DNA from: Nocardia mangyaensis
GTDB taxonomy: Bacteria; Actinomycetota; Actinomycetes; Mycobacteriales; Mycobacteriaceae
Length of the DNA stretch: 64,000 nucleotides
NCBI RefSeq assembly: GCF_001886715.1
Contig: NZ_CP018082.1
Span: 2,356,001-2,420,000 of the forward strand
Direction: 5' to 3'
Part shown: piece by piece, positions 1-7,342 of the stretch
Numbering within the stretch: the first letter of the stretch is position 1
Layout of the letters: each line of letters opens with the position of its first letter
The notes under the pieces: generated by a model
Seen by the model: only the letters and a program-made list of their open reading frames with translations
The model's database searches: none
What the model was told of the DNA's origin: nothing
Program-made: the position numbers and the translations under genes

Positions 1-1027
1 TGCCGGTCTTGTCGAAGGCGACCCGTGTGGTCGTGCCGAGCTGTTCCATCACCACCGCGGACTTCACCAGCACGCCGTGGCGGCCCGCGGTGGCGATCGC
101 GGCCAGCAGCGGCGGCATCGTCGCCAAGACCACCGCGCACGGCGATGCCACGATCATGAACGTCATCGCCCGCAACAGTGAATCCCGCAGTGTCTCACCG
201 AAAGCCAGCGGAACCGTGAACACCGCCAGGGTGGCCACGACCATACCGGCGGAATAGCGCTGCTCGATCTTCTCGATGAACAGCTGCGTCTTCGCCTTGG
301 TCCGCGAGGCCTCCTCGACCAGCCCCGCGATACGAGCGACGACCGAGTCCGCCGCGCGCCGATCGACCCGCACCCGCAGCACGCCGGTGCCGTTGAGGGT
401 GCCGGCGAACACCTCGTCACCGGTGCACTTGTCGACCGGCATGGATTCGCCGGTGACGGTGGCCTGGTCGACTTCGCTCGCCCCGCCGAGCACCGTGCCG
501 TCCGCTGCGATTCGCTCACCCGGGCGCACCAGGATCTCCGCGCCGACTTCGAGTCCTGCCGCCTCGACCGCTCGCTCCTCGCCGCCGGTGATCAGTGTCG
601 CCGTGTCGGGTGCGTAGTCCAGGAGCCCGCGCACCGAGTCCTCGGTGCGCGCGGTCGCCACGGCTTCGAGCGCGCCCGACACCGCGAAGATCACGATGAG
701 CAGCCCGCCGTCCATCACCTGCCCGATCGCGGCCGCCCCGATCGCGGCGACGACCATCAGCAGGTCGACATCCAGCGTTTTCGCCCGTAGCGCTCGCAGC
801 CCGGCGAGTCCGGGCTCCCAACCGCCCGCGCCGTAGCAGGCCAGGTACAGCGCAGTCGCCACCCAGGACGGCGCGCCGCCGAGCTGAGCCGTCAGGCCGA
901 GTAGAAAGAGCGCCGATGATGCCGCGGCCCAGCGCATTTCGGGAACCTCGCGCAGGCGGGTCCGACGTATCGAGATCAGCGCGGGCTCGGTGCCGGGACG
1001 CAGGGGTGTGGCGGTGGACGAGGCCAC
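1..1027 (-). CDS. ctpJ: P1B-4 type heavy-metal efflux ATPase (CtpJ/NmtA-like), 3' part beyond window
   Basis: Partial: 342 codons are visible and the frame runs off the left edge. The membrane ATPase should export divalent metal (Co/Ni/Fe/Zn class). In order it shows two N-terminal hydrophobic pairs, an actuator domain with TGES near residues 190-200, a membrane helix carrying S-P-C at 295-297, and the phosphorylation motif F-D-K-T-G at 338-342, exactly at the window edge. SPC in this helix is typical of the P1B-4 class, whereas Cd/Zn pumps usually have CPC. No N-terminal metal-binding domain is seen. The GTG start at 1027 has GGAGG six bases upstream. It is divergent from nmtR, the arrangement of ctpJ and nmtR in Mycobacterium tuberculosis, so NmtR repression is likely. 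The exact metal is not certain. Confidence 0.88.
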   Translation of the reverse strand, partial: MASSTATPLRPGTEPALISIRRTRLREVPEMRWAAASSALFLLGLTAQLGGAPSWVATALYLACYGAGGWEPGLAGLRALRAKTLDVDLLMVVAAIGAAAIGQVMDGGLLIVIFAVSGALEAVATARTEDSVRGLLDYAPDTATLITGGEERAVEAAGLEVGAEILVRPGERIAADGTVLGGASEVDQATVTGESMPVDKCTGDEVFAGTLNGTGVLRVRVDRRAADSVVARIAGLVEEASRTKAKTQLFIEKIEQRYSAGMVVATLAVFTVPLAFGETLRDSLLRAMTFMIVASPCAVVLATMPPLLAAIATAGRHGVLVKSAVVMEQLGTTTRVAFDKTG

Positions 1028-1067
1028 GAGTCACCTCCGGGATCGGGAAAGACCTGAAGATACCAGA

Positions 1068-1091
1068 ACACATGAAGACGTATTCATGTGT
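1068..1091. promoter_or_regulatory. ArsR/SmtB-type operator between the metal ATPase and nmtR
   Basis: A perfect 9-base inverted repeat, ACACATGAA / TTCATGTGT, is separated by six bases. It also fits the 12-2-12 layout of SmtB-family operators, with TGAA and TTCA half-sites. It lies between the ATPase start (1027) and the nmtR start (1115), so one site could control both promoters. Binding by NmtR is inferred. Confidence 0.75.
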
Positions 1092-1114
1092 ACCTGAACG
1101 GTACACTCCGTCGC

Positions 1115-1483
1115 ATGGGACACGGCGTGGACGGTCGCGACCAGCCGGTCGGTCGGTTGGACGCCGATGCCGCCGCGCACGTCGCCACCACCTTGCAGGC
1201 CTTGGCCACCCCCAGCCGGCTGCTCATCCTCGCCGAACTACGCCACGGACCCCTTCCGGTCACCGAACTCGCCGACGCGGTGGGCATGGAACAGTCCGCG
1301 GTCTCCCATCAGCTACGCCTGCTCCGCAACCTGGGCCTGGTCACGGGCACCCGCTCCGGCCGCAGCGTGATCTACACCCTCTACGACAACCACGTGGCCC
1401 AACTCCTGGACGAGGCCATCTACCACAGCGAACACCTTCGCCTTGGCCTGGCCGACCGCCCGAACTCCACTGTCGGTCCATGA
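1115..1483 (+). CDS. nmtR: NmtR-like ArsR/SmtB nickel/cobalt-sensing repressor
   Basis: A 122-residue winged-helix repressor. From memory it matches NmtR of M. tuberculosis closely along its length: an N-terminal MGHG, the QALATPSRL helix, the MEQSAVSHQLR recognition helix and the C-terminal DEAIYHSEHL stretch with conserved acidic and His ligands. Metal binding at the C-terminal helix and the N-terminus should release the operator and de-repress the divergent pump. The start at 1115 is chosen over an in-frame ATG at 1088 because NmtR begins MGHG and the N-terminus helps bind metal; 1088 also lies inside the operator. Confidence 0.9.
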   Translation: MGHGVDGRDQPVGRLDADAAAHVATTLQALATPSRLLILAELRHGPLPVTELADAVGMEQSAVSHQLRLLRNLGLVTGTRSGRSVIYTLYDNHVAQLLDEAIYHSEHLRLGLADRPNSTVGP

Positions 1484-1522
1484 GTCCCAACAGCATTCGG
1501 TGAGCGGACCCCGGCCGGTGTC

Positions 1523-2731
1523 TCACTCCTGGTCGTGCATCGCTCCCACCGTCGGCGTACCGATCGTGATGGCCGCCGCGACCACGATCGCCCCCGTCGC
1601 CACCGCCACCATCGCCGGCCATCCCATCTGCTCGACCGCCCAGGCGCCGAACGCCGTCCCCAGGCTGCCGCCGACGAAGTACACCACCATGTACGCGCTG
1701 TTGAACCGGGCGGGCGCGGTGGGCTCGATCGCCAGCACGGTGCTCTGGTTGGCGACCTGGGCGGCGAACAGACCCGCATCGAAGAGGGCGAGACAGATCA
1801 GTGCGGTGGCGGTGCTGGCGAGGCCGAACCCGAGCGTGATCGCGGCGGCCGCGGCCAGTGTCAGCCCGACCAGCACAACGCGGCGGGCGCCGAGGCGATC
1901 GGTCCACGTGCCGGCCACCCGCGTCGCGACGATGCCGAGCAGTCCGGCGAGGGCGTAGAGCCCGATCCGTTCGGCCGAGTACTCGAACGGTGGAGCCGAC
2001 AGCGCGACCGCCATGCCGGCCCAGACGGCGCAGAACGCGAAGAACCACAGGGCGCCGCGTGTGGCGGCGAGCCGCAGCGTCGCGTACCGGGCGAACAGTC
2101 CCGGAATCGACCGCAGCACAGCGAGATAGCCTCGCTGCCCCGCGCCGGGAGCGGCGGGCAGGATCAGCGGCGCGGTCGCCGCGATCACGACGCAAGCTCC
2201 GGCGAACACCAACAGCGTCCCTCGCCAGCCGATGGTGTCGGTGAGCCGGCCGCCCACGATCCGCCCCGCCAGGATCCCCGCCGAGATCCCCGCGGTCACG
2301 ATGCCGAGCACGGTCGCCCGCCGCGGCGCGGCCGCCAGCCGACCCGCCACCGAACTCAATCCCGCCCCCACCGCGGACCCGGCCCCGACCACGCCGAGGA
2401 CGAGCCCGAGTATCCACACCTGCCCGACGATGGCATTGAGCGCCAAAGCTACTGCGAGACAACCGAACTGCGCCGCGACTACAAGCCTCGGCGGGTATCG
2501 GTCGACCAGCGGAACCAGCAGCACCAGCCCACACAGATACCCCACCGGCCCGCACGCCAGCGCCACCCCCACCGCCGCCGGCGAACTCCCCAGCGACCCA
2601 GCGACCGCGCCGATCGCCGGCTGCAGCGGATACACCGTCGCCGTCCCCAGCGCCGCCGCCAACGACATGTACCAAACAACCGGGTTTCGCAGTCGGCCGG
2701 TTCTGGTCCCTGCGACACGATCAGTCTTCAC
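1523..2731 (-). CDS. MFS transporter
   Basis: A 402-residue integral membrane protein of the major facilitator superfamily with about twelve hydrophobic segments and a cytoplasmic loop rich in DRYPPR-type residues after helix 2-3. Glycine-rich helices and a D-R-L-G-A-R loop in the second half fit the 12-TM drug/metabolite exporter class; the substrate is unknown. The GTG start at 2731 (V-K-T-D) is chosen because the frame upstream is Arg/Pro-rich shadow sequence of the diguanylate cyclase gene. No strong ribosome site is seen, so an ATG at the following helix (MSLAAAL) is a possible alternative. It converges on nmtR. Confidence 0.8.
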   Translation of the reverse strand: MKTDRVAGTRTGRLRNPVVWYMSLAAALGTATVYPLQPAIGAVAGSLGSSPAAVGVALACGPVGYLCGLVLLVPLVDRYPPRLVVAAQFGCLAVALALNAIVGQVWILGLVLGVVGAGSAVGAGLSSVAGRLAAAPRRATVLGIVTAGISAGILAGRIVGGRLTDTIGWRGTLLVFAGACVVIAATAPLILPAAPGAGQRGYLAVLRSIPGLFARYATLRLAATRGALWFFAFCAVWAGMAVALSAPPFEYSAERIGLYALAGLLGIVATRVAGTWTDRLGARRVVLVGLTLAAAAAITLGFGLASTATALICLALFDAGLFAAQVANQSTVLAIEPTAPARFNSAYMVVYFVGGSLGTAFGAWAVEQMGWPAMVAVATGAIVVAAAITIGTPTVGAMHDQE

Positions 2732-2808
2732 TTCCCGAGCGTAGGAATTCGCGAGCTCGGGACGCTGGCAGAAATCGGACGTCAACGGGCCGCGCCGTGA
2801 ACGGAGGA

Positions 2809-4077
2809 TCAGCGGCGGACGGTGTGGGTGCTGCCCCCGGTCTTGGCGGCGTAGAGGGCGCGGTCGGCGCGGTCGAGGACGGCGTCGGCGTCGGCGCCTG
2901 CCATGGGGGCCAGGACCGCGCCGATGCTCACCGCCACGGTGATGCGGGCGCCGTCGACGGTGAAAGGGTGGGCGAGGGCGCGGTGCAGGCCGGTGACGAT
3001 GCTGTCGATGTGGTCGTTGTCGGCCGGTGGGGCGGCCAGGACGATGAATTCGTCGCCGCCGGTGCGGGCCAGCAGGCAGCCGTGCCGGGTGGCGGCGGCC
3101 TCGAGTCGCGCCGAGACCTCGGCCAGCAGCCGGTCGCCGGCGATGTGGCCGAAGGAGTCGTTGACCTCTTTGAAGTTGTTCAGATCGAGGGCGAGCACCC
3201 CGGCGACGGCCTCGGGCGCCGCGTCGGCGATCACGGTGTGCAGGCGGTCGAGCAGGTGTCGGCGGTTGGGCAGCGCGGTGAGCGGATCGTGCATGGCCTG
3301 CCACTGCAGCTGCTCGGTGGCGGTGCGGCGCTCGGTGATGTCCTCGCCGAAACCGAGCAGATAGCGGCGGTCGCCGCCAGTGGAGGAGCACCGGATCACC
3401 GTCCACGCGGTCCATACCATCGAGCCGTCGCTGCGGGGGAAACGGCCCTCGACGTGGAGGGTGCCGGTGGGAGAGGCCTCCAGCGCCGATTCGACCAGCT
3501 CCTGCACCTCGGCGCGACGTTCGGGTGGGAACAGCATGAAGCCGTCGGTGCTGCGCAGTTCGTCGACCGTGCGTCCGACGAGCCGCTCGAAGGCGGGGTT
3601 GGCGTCGAGGATGTGGCCGTGCTCGTCACCGAGCGAGATCCCGATCGAGGCGTGCCGGAACGCCAACTCGAAGCCCTCGGCGTAGGGCGTCGAGGACTGC
3701 AGCGCGCGGGCGAATCCGGCACAGAAACCACCGATCACGGTGTCCGCGGCGGCGGTGTCGCCAGGGCGTGCCGCCTCGGCGAGGGTGCGCAGGATGGGCA
3801 CCGCGGTGCCGAGGGCCGCGGGGGCGGTGATCCCGGCGGCGACGAGCCCGGCACCCGCCTGTTCGGCCACGGCGGGCTCGAACTCGGGACGAGCCAGACC
3901 CGCGCGCAGATGGGCGACCAGATCGACCACCGTCTCGGCCACGACACCGGCGGGCAGCGGACCGAGGTCTGCCAGCTGCTCGAGCCACTGTTGCGCGATG
4001 TCGTCGAAGGTCATGTCGGTGTCGATTTCCGGTTCGACCGCACACCGGGGCGGCGTGGCGGCGATTGCCGTGATCAT
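2809..4077 (-). CDS. Diguanylate cyclase with PAS sensor domain
   Basis: A 422-residue cytoplasmic signalling protein that should make cyclic di-GMP from two GTP. Residues 1-125 are a helical, Ala-rich region of unknown role. A PAS domain follows at about 130-250 (ends GEDITERR) and a GGDEF domain at about 260-418, with the intact active-site loop GGDEF at 340-344 and the N-F-K-x-V-N-D GTP-binding segment near 301. The usual inhibitory RxxD site before the loop reads R-H-G-C, so product inhibition may be lost. No membrane helix is present. A second possible start is ATG at codon 22. It is divergent from desA1. Confidence 0.88.
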   Translation of the reverse strand: MITAIAATPPRCAVEPEIDTDMTFDDIAQQWLEQLADLGPLPAGVVAETVVDLVAHLRAGLARPEFEPAVAEQAGAGLVAAGITAPAALGTAVPILRTLAEAARPGDTAAADTVIGGFCAGFARALQSSTPYAEGFELAFRHASIGISLGDEHGHILDANPAFERLVGRTVDELRSTDGFMLFPPERRAEVQELVESALEASPTGTLHVEGRFPRSDGSMVWTAWTVIRCSSTGGDRRYLLGFGEDITERRTATEQLQWQAMHDPLTALPNRRHLLDRLHTVIADAAPEAVAGVLALDLNNFKEVNDSFGHIAGDRLLAEVSARLEAAATRHGCLLARTGGDEFIVLAAPPADNDHIDSIVTGLHRALAHPFTVDGARITVAVSIGAVLAPMAGADADAVLDRADRALYAAKTGGSTHTVRR

Positions 4078-4152
4078 GCCACGGGTTGCCGGACATTAAC
4101 AGGTCGATCGACCAGACATCGGCGCGTCTGCTGTCCGGGCGTCACGGCATCC

Positions 4153-4172
4153 GACTGTGAATGCACACAGTC
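4153..4172. promoter_or_regulatory. Inverted-repeat operator upstream of desA1
   Basis: A perfect 7-base inverted repeat, GACTGTG / CACAGTC, with a six-base spacer ends about 50 bases before the desA1 start. The core also resembles a CRP half-site (TGTGA). Mycobacterial desaturase genes are controlled by the TetR-family repressor MadR, so a MadR-like protein is the first candidate. The binder is inferred. Confidence 0.55.
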
Positions 4173-4220
4173 TTGCGCGCGACGGCGGCGGCCACGCTCG
4201 CGAGGGCCGAGGGTGGAACG

Positions 4221-5162
4221 ATGAAACACCTTTCCGACCGTGACATCCTGACCGAACTCGCGCCGGTCGCCGAAGCCAATCTCAACGACCACCTCGCCAA
4301 GGCCAAAGCGTGGAATCCGCACGACTACGTGCCGTGGGACGAGGGCCGCAATTTCGCGGCGATGGGCGGCATCGATTGGGAGCCCGAGCAGTCACGACTG
4401 AGCGAGGTCGCTAAGGCGGCGATGATCACCAATCTGCTCACCGAGGACAATCTGCCCTCCTATCACCGTGAGCTCGCCGACACCTTCGGTCTCGACGACG
4501 CCTGGGGCACCTGGGTGGGCCGCTGGACCGCCGAGGAGAACCGCCACGGAATCGTGCTGCGCGACTACCTCGTGGTGACCCGCGCGGTCGATCCGGTCGC
4601 GCTGGAGCAGGCGCGGATGACCCACATGACCGCCGGAATAGCGAAACCGGAAAAGGGCTCGCAATTCCTGCGCTCGGTCGCCTATGTCACCTTCCAGGAA
4701 TTGGCCACCCGAATCAGTCATCGCAATACCGGCGCGCTGTGCGCGGAACCGGTCGCCGAGCGCATGCTGGGGCGCATCGCCGCCGACGAGAACCTGCACA
4801 TGATCTTCTACCGCAAACTCTGCGCCGCCACCCTCGACCTGACCCCCGACGAGAGCATCCGCGCGATCGCCGATGTCGTCCTGCGATTCCAGATGCCCGG
4901 TCTCAACCAGCCGAACTTCCGGCGTAATGCGGTGCTGCTGGCCAAGCACGGCGTCTACGATCTGCGCCAGCATCTCGACGTCGTCCTGAAGCCGGTCCTG
5001 CGGACGTGGAACGTCTTCGAGCGCAATGATTTCACCGCACCGGGCGAGCAAGCGCGCGAGGAATTGCATCAGTACCTCGTCGATCTCGAGACCAAGGCCG
5101 CCCGCTTCGAGGAACAGCGCGAACGGGCGCTCGCGCGCGAACTCGCCCGCGCCGCGAGCTGA
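4221..5162 (+). CDS. desA1: Acyl-ACP desaturase, DesA1-like
   Basis: A 313-residue soluble diiron desaturase thought to insert a double bond into long acyl-ACP chains destined for mycolic acids. Both carboxylate/His metal motifs are intact: EENRHG near residue 107 and DENLHM near 191. Segments such as TEDNLPSYHRE, RDYLVVTR and FQELATRISHRNTG agree with mycobacterial DesA1 as I remember it and not with DesA2, which has a different second motif region. The ATG at 4221 is preceded by a GAGGG stretch; an in-frame ATG at 4161 adds an Ala/Arg-rich leader with no family match. It is monocistronic. A perfect inverted repeat lies in the promoter region. Confidence 0.88.
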   Translation: MKHLSDRDILTELAPVAEANLNDHLAKAKAWNPHDYVPWDEGRNFAAMGGIDWEPEQSRLSEVAKAAMITNLLTEDNLPSYHRELADTFGLDDAWGTWVGRWTAEENRHGIVLRDYLVVTRAVDPVALEQARMTHMTAGIAKPEKGSQFLRSVAYVTFQELATRISHRNTGALCAEPVAERMLGRIAADENLHMIFYRKLCAATLDLTPDESIRAIADVVLRFQMPGLNQPNFRRNAVLLAKHGVYDLRQHLDVVLKPVLRTWNVFERNDFTAPGEQAREELHQYLVDLETKAARFEEQRERALARELARAAS

Positions 5163-5569
5163 CTCCGGGCACGTCGCCGCGCAGCCTTGATCAGTACGCG
5201 CGCCGTCATCTCGTGCCGTGGTCGTTGCCCGGCTCCGGTGGCGGGGCCGGCTCTCTCCCGCGATACGCCCGTTCCCAATGACCGGACCGGCGCACCTGTG
5301 ACAGCGGCCGGTCTCGGCCCGGGGTGATCGCCGGGACCAAGCGTGGACTCGCGCTGCTGTGACTGTGTCCAATATCGGGCCGAGGTGATTGCGGTGGGGC
5401 GCGAAGGGGCCGATGGTGGATACGTGGGAGGTGTAGTCCCACACATCTGGTGGTCGGCAACCGGCATCAGGTCCGGCCACATACCGACACCGTTCCCGAG
5501 GCCGTCCGGCCTCGGGGTGCGGCTCGGCTCTGCTCGAACCTGTTGTGGAGTGTAGACATCGGAGTCTGA
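5163..5569. other. 407-base intergenic region with one strong hairpin
   Basis: I find no convincing gene here: the short open frames are Arg/Pro/Ser-rich and have no ribosome site. The region contains the stem-loop at 5495-5516 and presumably the promoter of the hypothetical gene at 5570. No tRNA-like or riboswitch-like structure was recognised. Confidence 0.5.
5495..5516. terminator. Candidate stem-loop terminator or leader hairpin
   Basis: Perfect 9-base arms, CCCGAGGCC / GGCCTCGGG, flank a four-base loop. There is no T-tract, as is common in high-GC actinobacteria. The hairpin lies 53 bases before the next start codon and more than 330 bases after desA1, so a role in the leader of the downstream gene is as plausible as termination. 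Confidence 0.45.
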
Positions 5570-6091
5570 ATGAACCCCTTGTTCGACTGTCATCGCGTCT
5601 GGGTCGCCGACATCTTCGCCGACGGCTTGCACGGACCCAGCCTCACCGCGCAGCCGGCGGCGATCGCTGCCGTCGACGCGACCCCGCTCACTCCTGCGCT
5701 GCGATGCGCCCGCGAACCCGACGAGGTGATCGGCTGGCGGGCGCTGTGCTCGTGCGGGGGCTGGCACGGGCGCACCTGGTTGCGCGCCGAGAACCCGGTC
5801 GACCACGATCCGGGGCACCGGCGATTGCACTGCCCCAGCGGACGGCTCGACACGAGCGCCACCACCCTGGTTCTCGCCGAATGGGATTACCACCGCGTCG
5901 AGATGCAGGCCCTGATCCCGGTGCGCCTGGCGTACGAGGACTCGGTCTCGGCCCAGCAGCGACTCGTCGAGGCCGTCCGCTTCGTCCGCTCGGCGGGTGC
6001 TTCCTGGGCGGCCATCGGGCAGGTGAGCGGTCTCGGGTCGGCCGAGGACGCCGAACTACGTTTCGGTCCGCAAGCCTGTGACATGTGCTGA
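5570..6091 (+). CDS. Hypothetical actinobacterial protein
   Basis: A 173-residue protein I do not recognise. A central C-S-C-G-G-W-H-G motif, followed about 30 residues later by H-C-P-S-G, might bind a metal. The C-terminal part (residues 125-165) is an amphipathic helix with a W-A-A-I-G-Q-V-S-G-L segment that resembles the helix-turn-helix-like tail found in many small actinobacterial proteins. No signal peptide or membrane helix is seen. The ATG start follows a weak ribosome site. It stands alone between desA1 and the DUF218 gene. Confidence 0.6.
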   Translation: MNPLFDCHRVWVADIFADGLHGPSLTAQPAAIAAVDATPLTPALRCAREPDEVIGWRALCSCGGWHGRTWLRAENPVDHDPGHRRLHCPSGRLDTSATTLVLAEWDYHRVEMQALIPVRLAYEDSVSAQQRLVEAVRFVRSAGASWAAIGQVSGLGSAEDAELRFGPQACDMC

Positions 6092-6194
6092 ATGGCGCAC
6101 ACCAAAGGGTTCTGACCAGGGCTTGTGAGCTGTCGCAGGCCGTTGCCGTAGCGCTGCGCGGCCGCCGCTCGCGGCGCACCGTGATCGTCGAAGG

Positions 6195-6212
6195 CCGGTC
6201 GTCGTCGACCGG
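6195..6212. terminator. Candidate hairpin between hypothetical gene and DUF218 gene
   Basis: Perfect 7-base arms, CCGGTCG / CGACCGG, with a four-base loop lie 22 bases before the ATG at 6234. It could end the upstream transcript or fold in the leader of the next gene. No T-tract follows. Confidence 0.35.
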
Positions 6213-6233
6213 TCCGGACGCGAGGAGACAGCA

Positions 6234-6851
6234 ATGGTTTCGGTGTGGCGAGCGGCGATGGCCGTGGTTGCGATGGCGGGTCTGGTGGGTTCCGCGGCCC
6301 AGACCGGACAGGCGCAGGTTCCGTGGCCGACCGGGGTGCACGTCGAGGTGCCGTCGAGATGGACCCCGGTTGTCCCCGGGGCGTACGGACCCGACACCGC
6401 GGTCGTGATCCTCGGCTACGGGCTCACGCCGGCGGGCACGATGCGCGAAGAACTGGTGCGGCGACTACGCGTCGGTCTGTTGCAGGCGGCCTTGGCGCCG
6501 CTGTCACCGATCATCGTCACCGGTGGAAATCCACGGTCCGGCATCACCGAGGCCGACGCGATGTCGGAGTGGCTGGTGGCCAATGGCGTCGCGCCGGAAC
6601 GGATCCTGCGCGAGGGCCGGGCGGACTCGACGGTGCAGAACGCTCGCCACACCGCCGCACTCATGGCCGAGCGCGGACTGCGCGGGGCGGTCCTGGTGAC
6701 CTCGGACGACCATATCGGTCGCGCGTCGGCGGCCTTCGTCGCCGCCGACATCGCGGTGGTCGGTGAGCTGACTCCCGATCGGGTCCCGTGGTTCGTCCGG
6801 CCCGTCTGGGTGGGGACCTTCGGCGCGAACAGCCCGCACCCCGGTCCCTGA
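6234..6851 (+). CDS. Secreted YdcF/SanA-like DUF218 protein
   Basis: A 205-residue protein with an N-terminal signal sequence (short basic start, hydrophobic residues 8-20, A-x-A-like cleavage near 25-28). The mature part is a DUF218 domain: the V-V-I-L-G-Y-G strand, the I-I-V-T-G-G loop, the E-A-x-A-M motif and the V-L-V-T-S-D-D-H strand-helix are typical. The family is implicated in cell-envelope processes and vancomycin tolerance (SanA), but the reaction is not established. The ATG has GAGGAGA eight bases upstream. It converges on the ArsR gene at 6871. Confidence 0.82.
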   Translation: MVSVWRAAMAVVAMAGLVGSAAQTGQAQVPWPTGVHVEVPSRWTPVVPGAYGPDTAVVILGYGLTPAGTMREELVRRLRVGLLQAALAPLSPIIVTGGNPRSGITEADAMSEWLVANGVAPERILREGRADSTVQNARHTAALMAERGLRGAVLVTSDDHIGRASAAFVAADIAVVGELTPDRVPWFVRPVWVGTFGANSPHPGP

Positions 6852-6858
6852 GCCGGGG
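6839..6858. terminator. Candidate bidirectional hairpin between convergent genes
   Basis: Six-base arms, CCCCGG / CCGGGG, with an eight-base loop span the stop codon of the DUF218 gene, just before the end of the convergent ArsR gene. No T-tract follows. Confidence 0.4.
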
Positions 6859-6870
6859 CGCCCGCTCGGT

Positions 6871-7224
6871 TCAGCCGGTGGTGGCGGGTTCGGCGTGGGT
6901 GGCCCCGATCCAGTGCAGCAGCTGATGGACGGTGTCGTCGGCGAGCCGGTAGCGCACGATGCGTCCGTCCTTGGCGGCGGCGACCCAGCCCTGCTGGCGC
7001 AGCAGCCGCAGGGCCTGGGAGGTCGCGGTGGCCGACATGCCCACCGCGGCGGCCAGATCGCTGACGCTGATGTCGGGCGCGTGGTGCAGGCACAGCAGCA
7101 GGCGCAGCCGGTTGACGTCGGAGAGCAGGTCGAATCGCCCGGCCCAGTGCTCGATGCCGGCGATGTTCAACGCGGACGCGGCACGGCTGGCGTGCTCGGG
7201 ATCCAGGGAGGGACTCACTGCCAC
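6871..7224 (-). CDS. ArsR-family regulator next to nickel importer
   Basis: A 117-residue winged-helix protein: L-L-S-D-V-N-R-L-R-L-L-L helix, D-I-S-V-S-D-L-A-A-A-V-G, recognition helix SATATSQALRLLR, and a wing ending D-G-R-I-V-R-Y-R-L. The C-terminal H-Q-L-L-H-W-I-G-A-T-H segment supplies His residues suited to metal sensing. It is divergent from the Ni/Co importer and hydrogenase island, so a nickel or cobalt sensor controlling uptake is the best guess. It differs clearly from NmtR at 1115 and does not match KmtR as I recall it. The start is GTG at 7224; later GTG codons are possible. Confidence 0.78.
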   Translation of the reverse strand: MAVSPSLDPEHASRAASALNIAGIEHWAGRFDLLSDVNRLRLLLCLHHAPDISVSDLAAAVGMSATATSQALRLLRQQGWVAAAKDGRIVRYRLADDTVHQLLHWIGATHAEPATTG

Positions 7225-7276
7225 GACTCCACTGTGCCTTTCCCGGGCGGAGAGAACCAGTCGGACACCTCAGCAA

Positions 7277-7294
7277 TTCATCTGTTCACATGAG
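7277..7294. promoter_or_regulatory. Weak candidate operator between arsR and nikMN
   Basis: Imperfect dyad TTCAT / ATGAG, eight bases apart, in an A+T-richer stretch of the divergent promoter region. It resembles ArsR-type half-sites but is not strong. Confidence 0.3.
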
Positions 7295-7342
7295 CATATA
7301 TCGGGCGTACCATCATGAGGGGTGAGCCAGATCACCGTGGCA

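Noticed and set aside
2732..3415. Extending the MFS protein upstream to give 630 residues
   Set aside because: The added ~228 residues are Arg/Pro-rich out-of-frame reading of the diguanylate cyclase gene.
5343..5555. A 70-codon frame in the gap after desA1
   Set aside because: No ribosome site, odd composition, and it runs through the strong hairpin.
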